Notes under the pieces: model-generated | Seen by the model: only the letters and a program-made list of their open reading frames with translations | The model's database searches: none | What the model was told of the DNA's origin: nothing | In this document: positions 9,404 through 18,061 of the stretch, one piece after another | Position numbering within the stretch: position 1 is the first letter of the stretch | Layout of the letters: each line of letters starts with the position of its first letter | From: Candidatus Bipolaricaulota bacterium | GTDB lineage: Bacteria > Bipolaricaulota > Bipolaricaulia > M55B111 | Direction of reading: 5' to 3' | NCBI GenBank assembly: GCA_021735245.1 | Contig: JAIPHJ010000005.1 | Location: forward strand, 1-64,000 | Length of the DNA: 64,000 bases | Made by a program: the position numbers and the translations under genes

Positions 9404-11338
9404 ATGGCTAATTCTAAATCCTTGAGTTTACTTGGGCACTCCAGTACGGGAAAGTCAAAACTGGCGGAAAGATTCTTGAGAATAAGTGGAATTGACGGCG
9501 ATATTACTTTTGATCCGTCGCAGGAGGAGAAGGACCACGGCCACTCGATAGACCTCGGGGTCGGGTCGTTTAAATACAAAGGACAAAACTGGAACTTGCT
9601 TGATACTCCAGGAGCAGAGGAGTTCGTGGAAGAAGTATACAAGGGAGTTTTTGCCTCCGAGGCCTCCTTGATGTTGCTGGATTCCGAAAAGGGAGTTCAG
9701 GCACATACGGAGAAGGTCTGGAACGTATCTCAGAATCACGAAAAGCCCACCGGTATACTCGTTAACAAGATGGACAAGGAGGAAGCCGATTTCGAGGGAG
9801 TAATAGCGGACCTAAGAGAGCAATTCGACAAGAACTTCGTCGTCCTCCAGATTCCGATCCAAAAAGAAGGGGAGTTCGTCGGGTTCGTCGACGTGTTAGA
9901 GGAAAAGGCGGTTTACTTCGAGGGGAAGGAAGAAGAAATACCCGATCAACTGGAAGACGAACTGGAAGAGGAAAGAGAGAACCTGCTGGAGTCCCTTGCG
10001 GAAGTCGACGACGAGCTTATGATGAAGTACCTGGAGGAAGAGGAAATAACAGAAGAAGATATGGATAGGGCGCTGGTTTCCGGGTTTAAGGACGACGAGT
10101 TCGCACCCGTTTTCGTTTCTTCCGTTGAAAAAGGGAAAGGTGTTGATGTGCTTCTAGAGAAGATGACCGAGATAGTCCCCGAATTCACGCCCGACTCGGG
10201 CGGGAGATCGGATCTGCTCGTATTCAACAAGCTCTCCGACCCTTACCTCGGTAAGTTAGCCTTCGTAAAAGTCTATGGAGAAGAACTACAGGAAGGAGCG
10301 TCTCTTAGAAATCTTCGAACCGGCCAGGACGTGGACGTTACAGATATGTATAGATATCTCGGTGGCGATCAGGAGAGCGTTCACGAGGCCCTGCAGGGGG
10401 ACGTGGTTGCACTTGGCAAGCTGGATGATATTGCCCTCGGGGACACACTCACTGATACGGGTGAAGAAGAAATTGAGTTCGTTGACTTTCCCGGTCCCGT
10501 ATACGATAGAGCCGTAAAGCCAAAGAGCAGGGAAGACGAGAGTAAAATGAGTACGGCACTGAAGGAGCTGGTGGCTAACAAAGCGACGATTACCTATCAC
10601 AGGGATGACGTTACGGAAGAGATGATCCTTTCCGGAATGGGCGCCAACCACCTCGAGATTTTCAAGGAAAGGCTCAAGAACGGATTTAACGTCGAGATAG
10701 ATATGACCGAACCCAAGGTTCCCTACAAGCAAAGCATTGCCAGGGAAGCCGATACCAAATACCGACACAAGAAACAGTCAGGTGGCCGAGGACAGTACGG
10801 GGAGGTCTATTTAAGGTTGTCTCCGCTGCCCAGGGGGTCGGGTTTCGAATTCGTCAACGAAATAAAAGGCGGCAACATCCCGACTCAATTTATTCCCGGA
10901 GTGGAGAAAGGAATTAAGGAAGCTCTGGACGAGGAATATCCGATAACGGACGTCAAGGCAACTGTCTACGACGGAGATCATCACCCGGTTGATTCTTCTG
11001 AGATGGCCTTCAAGATAGCCGGGCGAGAGGCGTGCAACAAAGCTGTGGAACAGGCGGGTGCTATTCTTCTGGAGCCGATAATGAAGGTAAAGGTTACTAC
11101 TCCCGGCGACTTTACCGGGGACATTATTAGTGACCTCAACGGAAGGCGAGGCAGGATAATGGGTTCAAATACTTCCGAAGGCTACACGGTGATAGAAGCC
11201 GAGGTACCACAGGCGGAAGTAATGAACTACGCTACGAGGGTGAAGTCGTTGACCCAGGCAAAGGCTTCTTTCCAGATGGAGTTTGTCAGGTATAAGAAAG
11301 TTCCGAGCAATATAGCCTCGGATATACTTGATCGGTGA
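9404..11338 (+). CDS. EF-G-like translational GTPase (EF-G paralogue)
   Basis: A 644-residue member of the EF-G family, shorter than canonical EF-G (about 690-700). G1 is GHSSTGKS (11-18), G3 DTPG (67-70) and G4 NKMD (121-124). Domain IV has GRGQYGEVYLRLSPLPRG, followed by the domain V region near EPIMKVKVTTPGDFTGDI. Switch I, RGITI in EF-G, reads HGHSI here, as is common in the EF-G-II or EF-G-like branch. That branch is usually of unclear role and coexists with a true EF-G. No neighbouring rpsL/rpsG genes suggest the canonical fusA. AGGTGG lies 8 bases before the ATG. The stop overlaps the start of the CBS-domain gene. Confidence 0.9.
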   Translation: MANSKSLSLLGHSSTGKSKLAERFLRISGIDGDITFDPSQEEKDHGHSIDLGVGSFKYKGQNWNLLDTPGAEEFVEEVYKGVFASEASLMLLDSEKGVQAHTEKVWNVSQNHEKPTGILVNKMDKEEADFEGVIADLREQFDKNFVVLQIPIQKEGEFVGFVDVLEEKAVYFEGKEEEIPDQLEDELEEERENLLESLAEVDDELMMKYLEEEEITEEDMDRALVSGFKDDEFAPVFVSSVEKGKGVDVLLEKMTEIVPEFTPDSGGRSDLLVFNKLSDPYLGKLAFVKVYGEELQEGASLRNLRTGQDVDVTDMYRYLGGDQESVHEALQGDVVALGKLDDIALGDTLTDTGEEEIEFVDFPGPVYDRAVKPKSREDESKMSTALKELVANKATITYHRDDVTEEMILSGMGANHLEIFKERLKNGFNVEIDMTEPKVPYKQSIAREADTKYRHKKQSGGRGQYGEVYLRLSPLPRGSGFEFVNEIKGGNIPTQFIPGVEKGIKEALDEEYPITDVKATVYDGDHHPVDSSEMAFKIAGREACNKAVEQAGAILLEPIMKVKVTTPGDFTGDIISDLNGRRGRIMGSNTSEGYTVIEAEVPQAEVMNYATRVKSLTQAKASFQMEFVRYKKVPSNIASDILDR

Positions 11339-11910
11339 ATAAGATGCTAGTTAGAGAATTTCTCAAGGAAGATCCTGCGTCGGCCCGGGAAGGGAAGTCA
11401 GTCGCCGAAACGCGGGAGCTAATGGAAGAGAACAACTTTCGTATAATCTTCGTCGTGGACGACGAGGAGAAGCTGGTGGGTTTCCTGACCTACGATTCTA
11501 TCAAGGATCAACCCGGAGAAAAGTCAATCGATAGCTACCTTTCTCGATCGACCCTCCACGCAGAAGAAACGGATACGATAGACAAGGCGGTAAGCACTAT
11601 TAGGGAATATAGCCTTATGGTGCTGCCGGTGGTCGATTCCGAGCGGAAACTTGTGGGGGTTCTCACTCCCGGCAGGCTATTTGAGAAATTTTCGGACTTG
11701 CTTAACTTCGGTCAGGGGGGTTTCTGGATAACGCTACCCTGTCACGAACCGGGTGACGTAGAGAAAGTAATTTCAGTTTTGAATGATCAGGAGGTCAAGC
11801 TGCTCAGCCTGCTCAGTGCCGGGGAGGCGGACGAACAAAAGATGATCGTTAAAGTTGGTAAGGTTGAGGATGGCGAGGCCCTCAGGGAGTCTCTGGCGGA
11901 GGTGGTTTAA
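11335..11910 (+). CDS. CBS-domain pair plus ACT-like domain protein (AcuB-like architecture)
   Basis: A 191-residue cytosolic protein. Two CBS motifs (about 4-60 and 65-125; the second contains MVLPVVDSERKLVGVLTP) are followed by a C-terminal segment (about 130-191, GGFWITLPCHEPGDVEKVISVL) that looks like an ACT fold. CBS pairs usually bind adenine nucleotides. The AcuB comparison rests on architecture only, and the function is unknown. The GTG start at 11335 overlaps the stop of the EF-G-like gene by 4 bases; an ATG at 11344 is an alternative. The YjbQ gene starts 2 bases after the stop, so the three genes form an operon. Confidence 0.8.
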   Translation: MNKMLVREFLKEDPASAREGKSVAETRELMEENNFRIIFVVDDEEKLVGFLTYDSIKDQPGEKSIDSYLSRSTLHAEETDTIDKAVSTIREYSLMVLPVVDSERKLVGVLTPGRLFEKFSDLLNFGQGGFWITLPCHEPGDVEKVISVLNDQEVKLLSLLSAGEADEQKMIVKVGKVEDGEALRESLAEVV

Positions 11911-11911
11911 C

Positions 11912-12301
11912 GTGAGAGAAGTAAAAGTAAGTACATCTTCCCGGGAGGAACTGAAGGATATAACATCGAAGGTAAAAAAAGCGGTGAACGAAATTGGACT
12001 TGAGGACGGGACCTGTGTCCTTTACGTGCCTCATACTACGGCTGGGATAACTGTAAACGAATCGGCCGATCCCGATGTGGCAAAAGATATAGAAAGTCAG
12101 CTGAAGGAGATTGCTCCTCGAGGAAAAGGATATCGCCACAGGGAAGGAAATGCTGACGCCCATATAAAGTCGAGTTTGATTGGCAATACCTCCCGGATTT
12201 TCGTCGAGAACGGAAGTCTCCAGCTGGGTACCTGGCAGGGAATATTTTTCGCAGAATTCGACGGGCCGAGGTCGAGGAACGTCTGGATAAAAGCCAGCTG
12301 A
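11912..12301 (+). CDS. YjbQ/UPF0047 family protein (secondary thiamine-phosphate synthase-type)
   Basis: A 129-residue protein of the UPF0047 family. The hallmark VPHTTAGITVNESADPDV and the C-terminal HIKSSLIGNTSRIFVENGSL and LGTWQGIFFAEFDGPR are present, including the His and Glu residues shared by the family. The GTG at 11912 is the sensible start because the product then begins at the conserved REVKVSTSS strand; the frame is open upstream but encodes nothing family-like. Some members have weak thiamine phosphate synthase activity; the cellular role is otherwise unsettled. It is the last gene of the EF-G-like/CBS operon. Confidence 0.88.
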   Translation: MREVKVSTSSREELKDITSKVKKAVNEIGLEDGTCVLYVPHTTAGITVNESADPDVAKDIESQLKEIAPRGKGYRHREGNADAHIKSSLIGNTSRIFVENGSLQLGTWQGIFFAEFDGPRSRNVWIKAS

Positions 12302-12354
12302 CCCTTTTGCCGTTGACATATAGAAACCATTTCAGTAAAATTCTTCTGCTCTTA

Positions 12355-12430
12355 GCCGGTGTAGCTCAATCGGCAGAGCAGTCGACTTGTAATCGACAGG
12401 TTGCCAGTTCGAGTCTGGCCGCCGGCTCCA
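12355..12430 (+). tRNA. tRNA-Thr (anticodon TGT)
   Basis: Acceptor GCCGGTG pairs with CGCCGGC, CCA is encoded (12428-12430), the D-arm is AGCTC...GAGC, and the anticodon stem GTCGA/TCGAC encloses the loop CTTGTAA, which gives anticodon TGT. The T-arm is GCCAGTTCGAGTCTGGC. Confidence 0.95.
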
Positions 12431-12488
12431 AGGGTGAAGTAGAGTCGTATCCGCCGATAGTTAGGTTTGGGAACTTAATCTGAATCAT

Positions 12489-12574
12489 GGAGGGGTACCG
12501 AAGTGGCCAAACGGAGCGGACTGTAAATCCGTTGGCAGGTGCCTTCGGGGGTTCAAATCCCTCCCCCTCCACCA
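12489..12574 (+). tRNA. tRNA-Tyr (anticodon GTA)
   Basis: Acceptor GGAGGGG pairs with CCCCTCC, with discriminator A and an encoded CCA. The anticodon loop CTGTAAA gives GTA. A long variable arm (class II) precedes the T-arm GGGGGTTCAAATCCCTC, as expected for bacterial tRNA-Tyr. Confidence 0.95.
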
Positions 12575-12652
12575 GTTCTTGCATCTTGCTTTAGCCGTTT
12601 CCGTCGGTTGAGACGGTGGAAGTTTTGCAATACCATTTTATAATTCAGAGGT

Positions 12653-12728
12653 GCCCGTGTAGTTCAGGCGGTAGAACATCCCGTTGGTAATGGGAAGGTC
12701 GCCGGTTCGAATCCGGCCGCGGGCTCCA
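12653..12728 (+). tRNA. tRNA-Thr (anticodon GGT)
   Basis: Acceptor GCCCGTG pairs with CGCGGGC and CCA is encoded. The anticodon stem TCCCG/TGGGA holds the loop TTGGTAA, which gives anticodon GGT. The T-arm is GCCGGTTCGAATCCGGC. It is the third tRNA upstream of tuf. Confidence 0.94.
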
Positions 12729-12804
12729 GGACGAATATTTGTTCATCTGGTTAACCGTCTGGAAATAAAGTTTAGATATTATTCCAAATTTTAGGAGGTA
12801 CACG

Positions 12805-14004
12805 ATGGCAAAAGAACATTTTGAGCGGGATAAACCGCACCTGAATATTGGGACGATTGGACATATTGACCATGGAAAGACGACTCTTACTTCTGCTATG
12901 ACCAAGGTACTGGCCAATCAGGGTCTGGCAGAAAATAAAGAGTTCACCGACATCGATAATGCGCCTGAGGAGCAGGAGAGAGGAATCACCATTGCCGTCA
13001 GACACGTGGAATACGAGACCGAAAATAGACACTATGCCCACATAGATGCTCCCGGTCACGCGGATTACGTTAAAAACATGATCACCGGTGCGGCCCAGAT
13101 GGATGGGGCTATTTTGGTGGTCTCGGCTACGGACGGACCCATGCCTCAAACCCGCGAACACGTCTTGCTGGCTCGCCAGGTTGGCGTACCTGCTATGTTG
13201 GTTTTCCTCAACAAGACGGACATGGTTGACGATCCCGAGTTAATCGATTTGGTGGAAATGGAAGTAAGGGAACTACTCAACGAATACGAATTTCCGGGAG
13301 ACGAAGTGCCGATTATCCGGGGATCCGCTCTGGAATCTATGGAGAGCGACGGGGATCCGGAATCAGAGGTAAACAAGCCTATAATGGAACTGGTCAATAA
13401 GCTGGACGAATACGTACCGCTTCCTGACCGTGACGAGGATAAACCATTCCTGATGCCGGTTGAGGACGTCTTTTCCATCAAAGGGAGAGGTACAGTTGCT
13501 ACCGGTCGTGTTGAGCGGGGTAAGATTACTCCCCAGTCCGAAATAGAGATCGTCGGACTTCACGGCGATATAGTTCAGACTGTGGCTACAAGTCTCGAGA
13601 TGTTCAACAAGACTATGGACGAAGCTATTGCCGGTGACAACGTAGGTGTACTGCTTCGGGGAATAGACAAGGAAGATATCGAACGAGGACAGGTTCTGGC
13701 AGAGCCCGGCAGCATTACACCCCATACCAAGTTCAAAGCGGAAGTTTACGTTTTGAGCAAGGACGAGGGGGGAAGGCACACACCTTTCTTTGACGGGTAC
13801 AAGCCCCAGTTCTACTTTAGAACGACCGACGTAACCGGTACTATTGAGTTGCCGGATGAAGTGGAAATGGTTATGCCCGGAGATAACGTGACTCTCGAGG
13901 GAAGCCTGATCGATCATATCGCCATGGAAGAAGGGCTAAGGTTTGCCATTCGTGAAGGTGGAAAGACAGTAGGTGCGGGAGTAGTTACCGAAATTCTTGA
14001 ATAA
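12805..14004 (+). CDS. tuf: Translation elongation factor Tu
   Basis: GTPase that carries aminoacyl-tRNA to the ribosome; 399 residues, normal length. Visible motifs are [11 protein letters not shown] (G1), RGITI in switch [10 protein letters not shown] (G3, with the catalytic His), NKTD (G4) and SAL (G5); domains II and III are complete. TAGGAGGT lies 7 bases before the ATG. The gene is preceded by tRNA-Thr, tRNA-Tyr and tRNA-Thr and followed by rpmG, as in the ancestral tufB-secE-nusG-rplKAJL-rpoB cluster. The protein carries many surface Asp/Glu residues, consistent with salt adaptation. Confidence 0.98.
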   Translation: MAKEHFERDKPHLNIGTIGHIDHGKTTLTSAMTKVLANQGLAENKEFTDIDNAPEEQERGITIAVRHVEYETENRHYAHIDAPGHADYVKNMITGAAQMDGAILVVSATDGPMPQTREHVLLARQVGVPAMLVFLNKTDMVDDPELIDLVEMEVRELLNEYEFPGDEVPIIRGSALESMESDGDPESEVNKPIMELVNKLDEYVPLPDRDEDKPFLMPVEDVFSIKGRGTVATGRVERGKITPQSEIEIVGLHGDIVQTVATSLEMFNKTMDEAIAGDNVGVLLRGIDKEDIERGQVLAEPGSITPHTKFKAEVYVLSKDEGGRHTPFFDGYKPQFYFRTTDVTGTIELPDEVEMVMPGDNVTLEGSLIDHIAMEEGLRFAIREGGKTVGAGVVTEILE

Positions 14005-14033
14005 CCAGGTTTTAGACAAGAGGAACGGTTTTG

Positions 14034-14183
14034 ATGCATAAAGAACAGGTCATTTTGGTTTGTAGTGAATGCGGAAGGCATAATTACCATACAGTCAAAA
14101 ATCCTCGCAACGATAGCGACAAAATCGAGCTGAAAAAGCACTGTAAATGGTGTGATGCCCATACCGTTCACAAGGAGAAATAG
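14034..14183 (+). CDS. rpmG: 50S ribosomal protein L33
   Basis: A 49-residue ribosomal protein. The product starts MHKEQVILVCSECGRHNYHT and ends HCKWCDAHTVHKEK. Two CxxC pairs show the zinc-binding form of L33. Its location between tuf and secE, next to tRNA-Trp, is the standard genomic position in many bacteria. AGAGGAACGG upstream may serve as a weak ribosome-binding site. Confidence 0.93.
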   Translation: MHKEQVILVCSECGRHNYHTVKNPRNDSDKIELKKHCKWCDAHTVHKEK

Positions 14184-14202
14184 GTAGAGTAGATAGGATT
14201 AC

Positions 14203-14278
14203 AGGCCTGTAGCTCAATTGGCAGAGCGCCGGACTCCAAATCCGAAGGTTGGGGGTTCAAGTCCTCCCGGGCCTGCCA
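14203..14278 (+). tRNA. tRNA-Trp (anticodon CCA)
   Basis: Acceptor AGGCCTG pairs with CGGGCCT, with discriminator G and an encoded CCA. The loop CTCCAAA gives anticodon CCA. The T-arm is GGGGGTTCAAGTCCTCC. It is located between rpmG and secE, as in many bacteria. Confidence 0.94.
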
Positions 14279-14304
14279 GAAGGATATCGAGGTGTTTCAA
14301 TAAG

Positions 14305-14499
14305 TTGAAGTGGTTAGATACTTTAGTTGGATTTTTACGGAACGTTAGGTCGGAAATAAAAAAGGTAAGCTGGCCTTCCCAAACCGAAGTAGTAACGATG
14401 ACCGTTCTTATTCTCGGGATGGTCATTTTGTTATCAGCTTATATCGGTGGTATCGACTTGGTTTACAAGAACATCATCCAGCAGATCTTATCCTTGTAA
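14305..14499 (+). CDS. secE: Preprotein translocase subunit SecE
   Basis: Small inner-membrane subunit of SecYEG. The product has the family core FLRNVRSEIKKVSWPSQTEV followed by one membrane segment (VLILGMVILLSAYIGGIDL). No ATG lies in frame in the right place. I choose the TTG at 14305 because AGGTG lies about 10 bases before it and the 64-residue product has the expected length; an upstream ATG at 14218 would fall inside tRNA-Trp. It precedes nusG in the usual order. Confidence 0.88.
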   Translation: MKWLDTLVGFLRNVRSEIKKVSWPSQTEVVTMTVLILGMVILLSAYIGGIDLVYKNIIQQILSL

Positions 14500-14571
14500 C
14501 AGCCGCTTGAACTTTCTCAGTCGGTATTGCGACAAAATTTCTCTCGTTAAACGGGGAGCAAGTGGTTAATT

Positions 14572-15663
14572 ATGAAAAAATGGTACGCCATCCAGACCTA
14601 CGCGGGATCGGAACTCAAGGTAAAAGAGGAAATAGAGCGTCGGATAGAAAACCGCGGGTTGGAGGGCAACGTAGAAAGCTTTAAACAGAACGGAAAGCGC
14701 CAGTATTGCGTCGTTCCTATTGAAGAAGTTATTACTTCCAGGAGCAGGCGAGGAAAGTCCAACGAATACCGGATTCCCTATAGCTACGATCTTCTGGTTG
14801 AACCAAACCAGAGGCTGTCAAGGGGAGAACCAATAGCCCGAAAGCCGCCCAAACACCTCGACTGGGATTGCATGGTCTCCGAGGTCGAGACGCTTCAGAG
14901 AGTCATAGTGGAAATGACAAACAGGACTGAAGAGACGTACCTGATTCCCACGGAGAAAAGGATTCGAAGGGATATTCGGAAGGGTGAAAAGATTAGATCG
15001 GGGGTGCCATTGACCTCCGACAAGGAAGAAAAGTTTGTCGTAAACGTAAAAGGGAAGATAGCGCTTCGGGACCGAGTCAAGCGAATAGAATTCATTCTGG
15101 AAGACGGATCGGAAGAAGAAAAGATAATCCCTGAACGTTACCTGGTAAAGGTAAAGGAAGGAGACGAGTTCGAGGAAGGCGACAGGATGGAAAACGAGGA
15201 CGTGATCGATTCTCGTTCGTCCGGAATGGTAAAGGTAAAGGAGTACAAAGATAAGCGGGTCGTGACAGTACAACCCGTGGAGAAACGAAGACTCTTCCCC
15301 GGTTATGTCTTTATGAAAATGGATCTACCGGAAGAGAAGATGATCGATCTCGTCGATGATATAAGAGGAGCTGTGAGGTTTGTAGGGTCTCGCTATCACC
15401 CGATCCCCATCCGGGGCAAGGAAATGAAAGTAGTGAAAAGGCTTGCCGGACTTATAGAGGCCCCTACGGCGCCCAGTACTCCGCGAATAGAGGTCGACTT
15501 TGACGTTGGCGAGGTGGTTGAAATAGTTGAAGGACCGTTCGCCGACTTTACCGGCGAGATCACCGCAATCGACAAAGAAGCGGAAGAAGTTACGGTAAAC
15601 GTGAAGATCTTTGGTCGAGAGACGCCTGTAGATATAGGTTTTGAAGGAATCGAAAAGATATAA
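14572..15663 (+). CDS. nusG: Transcription factor NusG with large internal insertion
   Basis: Elongation/termination factor that binds RNA polymerase. At 363 residues it is about twice the usual size. The NGN domain starts normally (KKWYAIQTYAGSELKVKEE), is interrupted by about 180 inserted residues (roughly 53-233, rich in Lys, Arg and Glu), and resumes at KRRLFPGYVFMKM (238-250). The C-terminal KOW domain (VDFDVGEVVEIVEGPFADFTG) is intact. Thermotoga NusG is known for a comparable insertion at the same place; the family resemblance is from memory, not computed. It lies between secE and rplK. Confidence 0.96.
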   Translation: MKKWYAIQTYAGSELKVKEEIERRIENRGLEGNVESFKQNGKRQYCVVPIEEVITSRSRRGKSNEYRIPYSYDLLVEPNQRLSRGEPIARKPPKHLDWDCMVSEVETLQRVIVEMTNRTEETYLIPTEKRIRRDIRKGEKIRSGVPLTSDKEEKFVVNVKGKIALRDRVKRIEFILEDGSEEEKIIPERYLVKVKEGDEFEEGDRMENEDVIDSRSSGMVKVKEYKDKRVVTVQPVEKRRLFPGYVFMKMDLPEEKMIDLVDDIRGAVRFVGSRYHPIPIRGKEMKVVKRLAGLIEAPTAPSTPRIEVDFDVGEVVEIVEGPFADFTGEITAIDKEAEEVTVNVKIFGRETPVDIGFEGIEKI

Positions 15664-15743
15664 GGGCTAGGATAAGCGGCTACCTGGAGAGTTAGTGAAT
15701 CGAAGTTAAATAGTGAGGTTTTTCAACCTTTATCGCGTCCAGA

Positions 15744-15772
15744 GTTAAAATTTAAGCGAATCAAACTATAAT
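15744..15772 (+). promoter_or_regulatory. Candidate promoter of the rplK operon
   Basis: A perfect TATAAT at 15767-15772 lies 17 bases after GTTAAA (15744-15749), a weak -35 match. It sits in the 181-base gap between nusG and rplK, where a ribosomal-protein promoter would be expected. Confidence 0.45.
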
Positions 15773-15844
15773 TAAACAAAGGTTAATTTCCGTTTATACC
15801 TCAATAAGGATTGAGGAAAATGAATAAGTTTAGGAGGGAGGAAT

Positions 15845-16276
15845 ATGGCTAAGCGTGTAGAAACTACCCTGAAGCTTCAGATACCCGCCGGTCAGGCCGA
15901 CCCGTCTCCACCGGTCGGTCCAGCTCTTGGTGAGCACAAGGTAAATATCATGGATTTCTGTAACCAGTTCAACTCCGCCACGAGCGACAAGGAACCAGGG
16001 GTTTTGATCCCTGTAGATATTACTATCTACACGGACAAAAGCTTTGATTTTGAAGTAAAGGAACCCCCTGCATCGGAGTTAATTAAAAAGGCAGCCGGCA
16101 TCGATAGCGGTTCAGGTGAGCCCAACATGAATAAAGTCGGCAAAATTACGGAGGAACAGCTGGAGCGGGTAGCCAAGAAAAAGCTTCCCGATTTAAATAC
16201 TTACAAGCTGGAATCCGCAAAGAAAGTTATCAAGGGGACCGCGGAAAGCATGGGAGTAGAGGTGGTAGAATCGTGA
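15845..16276 (+). CDS. rplK: 50S ribosomal protein L11
   Basis: A 143-residue L11 of the GTPase-associated centre. The N-terminus [20 protein letters not shown] and the C-terminal RNA-binding domain with a [10 protein letters not shown]-type end are typical. TAGGAGGGAGG precedes the ATG. The stop overlaps the rplA start (GTGA), so L11 and L1 are translationally coupled, as in other bacteria where L1 autoregulates the pair. Confidence 0.97.
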   Translation: MAKRVETTLKLQIPAGQADPSPPVGPALGEHKVNIMDFCNQFNSATSDKEPGVLIPVDITIYTDKSFDFEVKEPPASELIKKAAGIDSGSGEPNMNKVGKITEEQLERVAKKKLPDLNTYKLESAKKVIKGTAESMGVEVVES

Positions 16277-16977
16277 ACAGGAGATACGAGGCAGTAGCGG
16301 ATAAGGTAGACTTCGAGAATATTTATTCCCTGGACGAGGGACTGGAACTCGTAAAGGAAACGGCCACTGCCGATTTTGACGAGACCGTCGAGGTCGCGTT
16401 TAACATGGGTGTAGACCCTTCAAAAAATATGATTCGAGGAAGTACGGTTCTCCCGAACGGAATGGGTAAAGAAGTTAAGGTTCTTGCTTTTGCCAAAGGG
16501 GAAGCGAGACGGGAAGCCGAAGAAGCGGGTGCCGATTACCTGGGTGACGAGGAGACCGTAGAGAGGATCGAGGACGGGTGGCTGGAGTTCGACGAAGTCG
16601 TTTCTACGCCGGAAATGATGAGTGTGATAGGTCGACTGGGACGGATTCTCGGTCCCAGAGGTATGATGCCTTCGCCCAAATCGAACACGGTTTCCGAGGA
16701 TATCGGAGAGGCGGTTTCGAGGTTGAAGAAGGGCCAGGTAGAATTCAGGGCGGACAAGCACGGAGTAATTCACGTACCGATTGGAAAGTCTTCATTTTCG
16801 ACGCCGGACTTACGGGAAAACTTGCTAGAGCTGGCTAAATCCATCTACGACCAGAGACCCGAGGACGGGGTACAGGATAGGTACGTCCAGAAAGTAACGG
16901 CTTCTCCGACTATGGGTCCCGGATTAAAGCTATCCGTTGACGAGTTGAGGGACAAGGTTTACGAGCGAAAGGTCTGA
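16273..16977 (+). CDS. rplA: 50S ribosomal protein L1
   Basis: A 234-residue L1 with the L1 signature near [21 protein letters not shown] and [19 protein letters not shown]. The GTG start overlaps the rplK stop. L1 usually represses its own operon by binding the rplKA messenger; no L1-site mimic was identified by eye here. Confidence 0.97.
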   Translation: MNRRYEAVADKVDFENIYSLDEGLELVKETATADFDETVEVAFNMGVDPSKNMIRGSTVLPNGMGKEVKVLAFAKGEARREAEEAGADYLGDEETVERIEDGWLEFDEVVSTPEMMSVIGRLGRILGPRGMMPSPKSNTVSEDIGEAVSRLKKGQVEFRADKHGVIHVPIGKSSFSTPDLRENLLELAKSIYDQRPEDGVQDRYVQKVTASPTMGPGLKLSVDELRDKVYERKV

Positions 16978-17039
16978 ATTAAACCTGGATTATAGCGAAG
17001 ATACGATTCTATCGGTATTTCAGTTTTAAGGAGTGAAAA

Positions 17040-17558
17040 ATGGTTACGGAAGCTAAAGAAGCAGAAGTAGAAGAACTGAAAGACAAATTTGAAAGAGCCG
17101 AAGGCGTAGTATTGTCTGATTACCGGGGTATATCGGCAAACGATATGGTTAAACTCCGGGAATCTTTTACCAAGGAAGGAATTGAGTACAGGGTCGTTAA
17201 GAATACCCTGGCCTCGATTGCCGCAGAAGAAGCGGGACTGGAGGAATTACCAGAATTGCTGGATGGACCGATCGCCGTGGCCGTTGGTTACGACGACCCG
17301 GTTTTACCGTTCAAGATTACTTCGGACACAGAGAAAAAGTATGACGCTTTTTCCACTAAAGGCGGCGTGATTGAGGGGGATATGGTTGCTCCTGACGAAG
17401 TTGAAGCCATATCCAAGCTGTCTTCGAAAGAAGAACTGATGGCAAGTTTTGCCACTGGTTTGAAATCTCCCGTCAGGAAACTGGCTTTTGTCTTAAAGGC
17501 CAGGGTAAAAGATCTAACAGTCGTTTTGGATCAAGTGCTTGAGGCAAAGGAAGAGTAG
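17040..17558 (+). CDS. rplJ: 50S ribosomal protein L10
   Basis: A 172-residue stalk base protein. It shows VVLSDYRGISANDMVKLRE, YRVVKNTLASIAAEEAG, LLDGPIAVAVGYDDPV and a C-terminal helix for L7/L12 binding. AAGGAG lies 6 bases before the ATG. It is preceded by a 62-base gap after rplA that is too short for the long L10 leader of Gram-positive bacteria. Confidence 0.96.
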   Translation: MVTEAKEAEVEELKDKFERAEGVVLSDYRGISANDMVKLRESFTKEGIEYRVVKNTLASIAAEEAGLEELPELLDGPIAVAVGYDDPVLPFKITSDTEKKYDAFSTKGGVIEGDMVAPDEVEAISKLSSKEELMASFATGLKSPVRKLAFVLKARVKDLTVVLDQVLEAKEE

Positions 17559-17613
17559 TTTCACCAAGTTATAGCTTTATTGAATTTTCTACAAGTTACA
17601 TAGGAGGTCTATT

Positions 17614-17994
17614 ATGGACACTGAAGAAATAGTTGAGTCAGTTGGAAATATGACGATCAAGGAATTGACGGAGTTAGTTGAAGCGATCGAGGAAGAATTT
17701 GACGTTTCGGCCGAAGCGGCAGCTCCAGTAGCAGCTGCTCCCCAGGGCGAAGCAGGGGGAAATGGAGAGGAATCCGGAGAACCGGAAACCATAGATTTGG
17801 TCCTTACGAGTACCGGACAGAAGAAGATAAAAGTTATCAAAGAACTCAAGGATATCACCGGCAAAGGCCTGAAGGAATGTAAGGCCCTGGTGGACGATCT
17901 GCCCAATCCTGTTCAGGAAGGACTGGACGAGGAAGAAGCGCAGGAACTGAAGGAAAGGTTAGAAGAACTAGGCGCGGAAGTAGAGCTTAGATAA
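17614..17994 (+). CDS. rplL: 50S ribosomal protein L7/L12
   Basis: A 126-residue multicopy stalk protein that recruits translational GTPases. An N-terminal dimerisation helix (NMTIKELTELVEAIEEEFDVS) is followed by an Ala/Gly-rich hinge and the C-terminal domain, with TGQKKIKVIKELKDITGKGL and KECKALVDDLP. TAGGAGGT precedes the ATG. Gene order rplJ-rplL-rpoB is conserved. Confidence 0.97.
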   Translation: MDTEEIVESVGNMTIKELTELVEAIEEEFDVSAEAAAPVAAAPQGEAGGNGEESGEPETIDLVLTSTGQKKIKVIKELKDITGKGLKECKALVDDLPNPVQEGLDEEEAQELKERLEELGAEVELR

Positions 17995-18061
17995 TTAAGG
18001 ATAGCCAGGAAGGGTAAGAATTGGTTGTTCTTTGCTTGTCATGTCCTAGGAGGGATACAGG

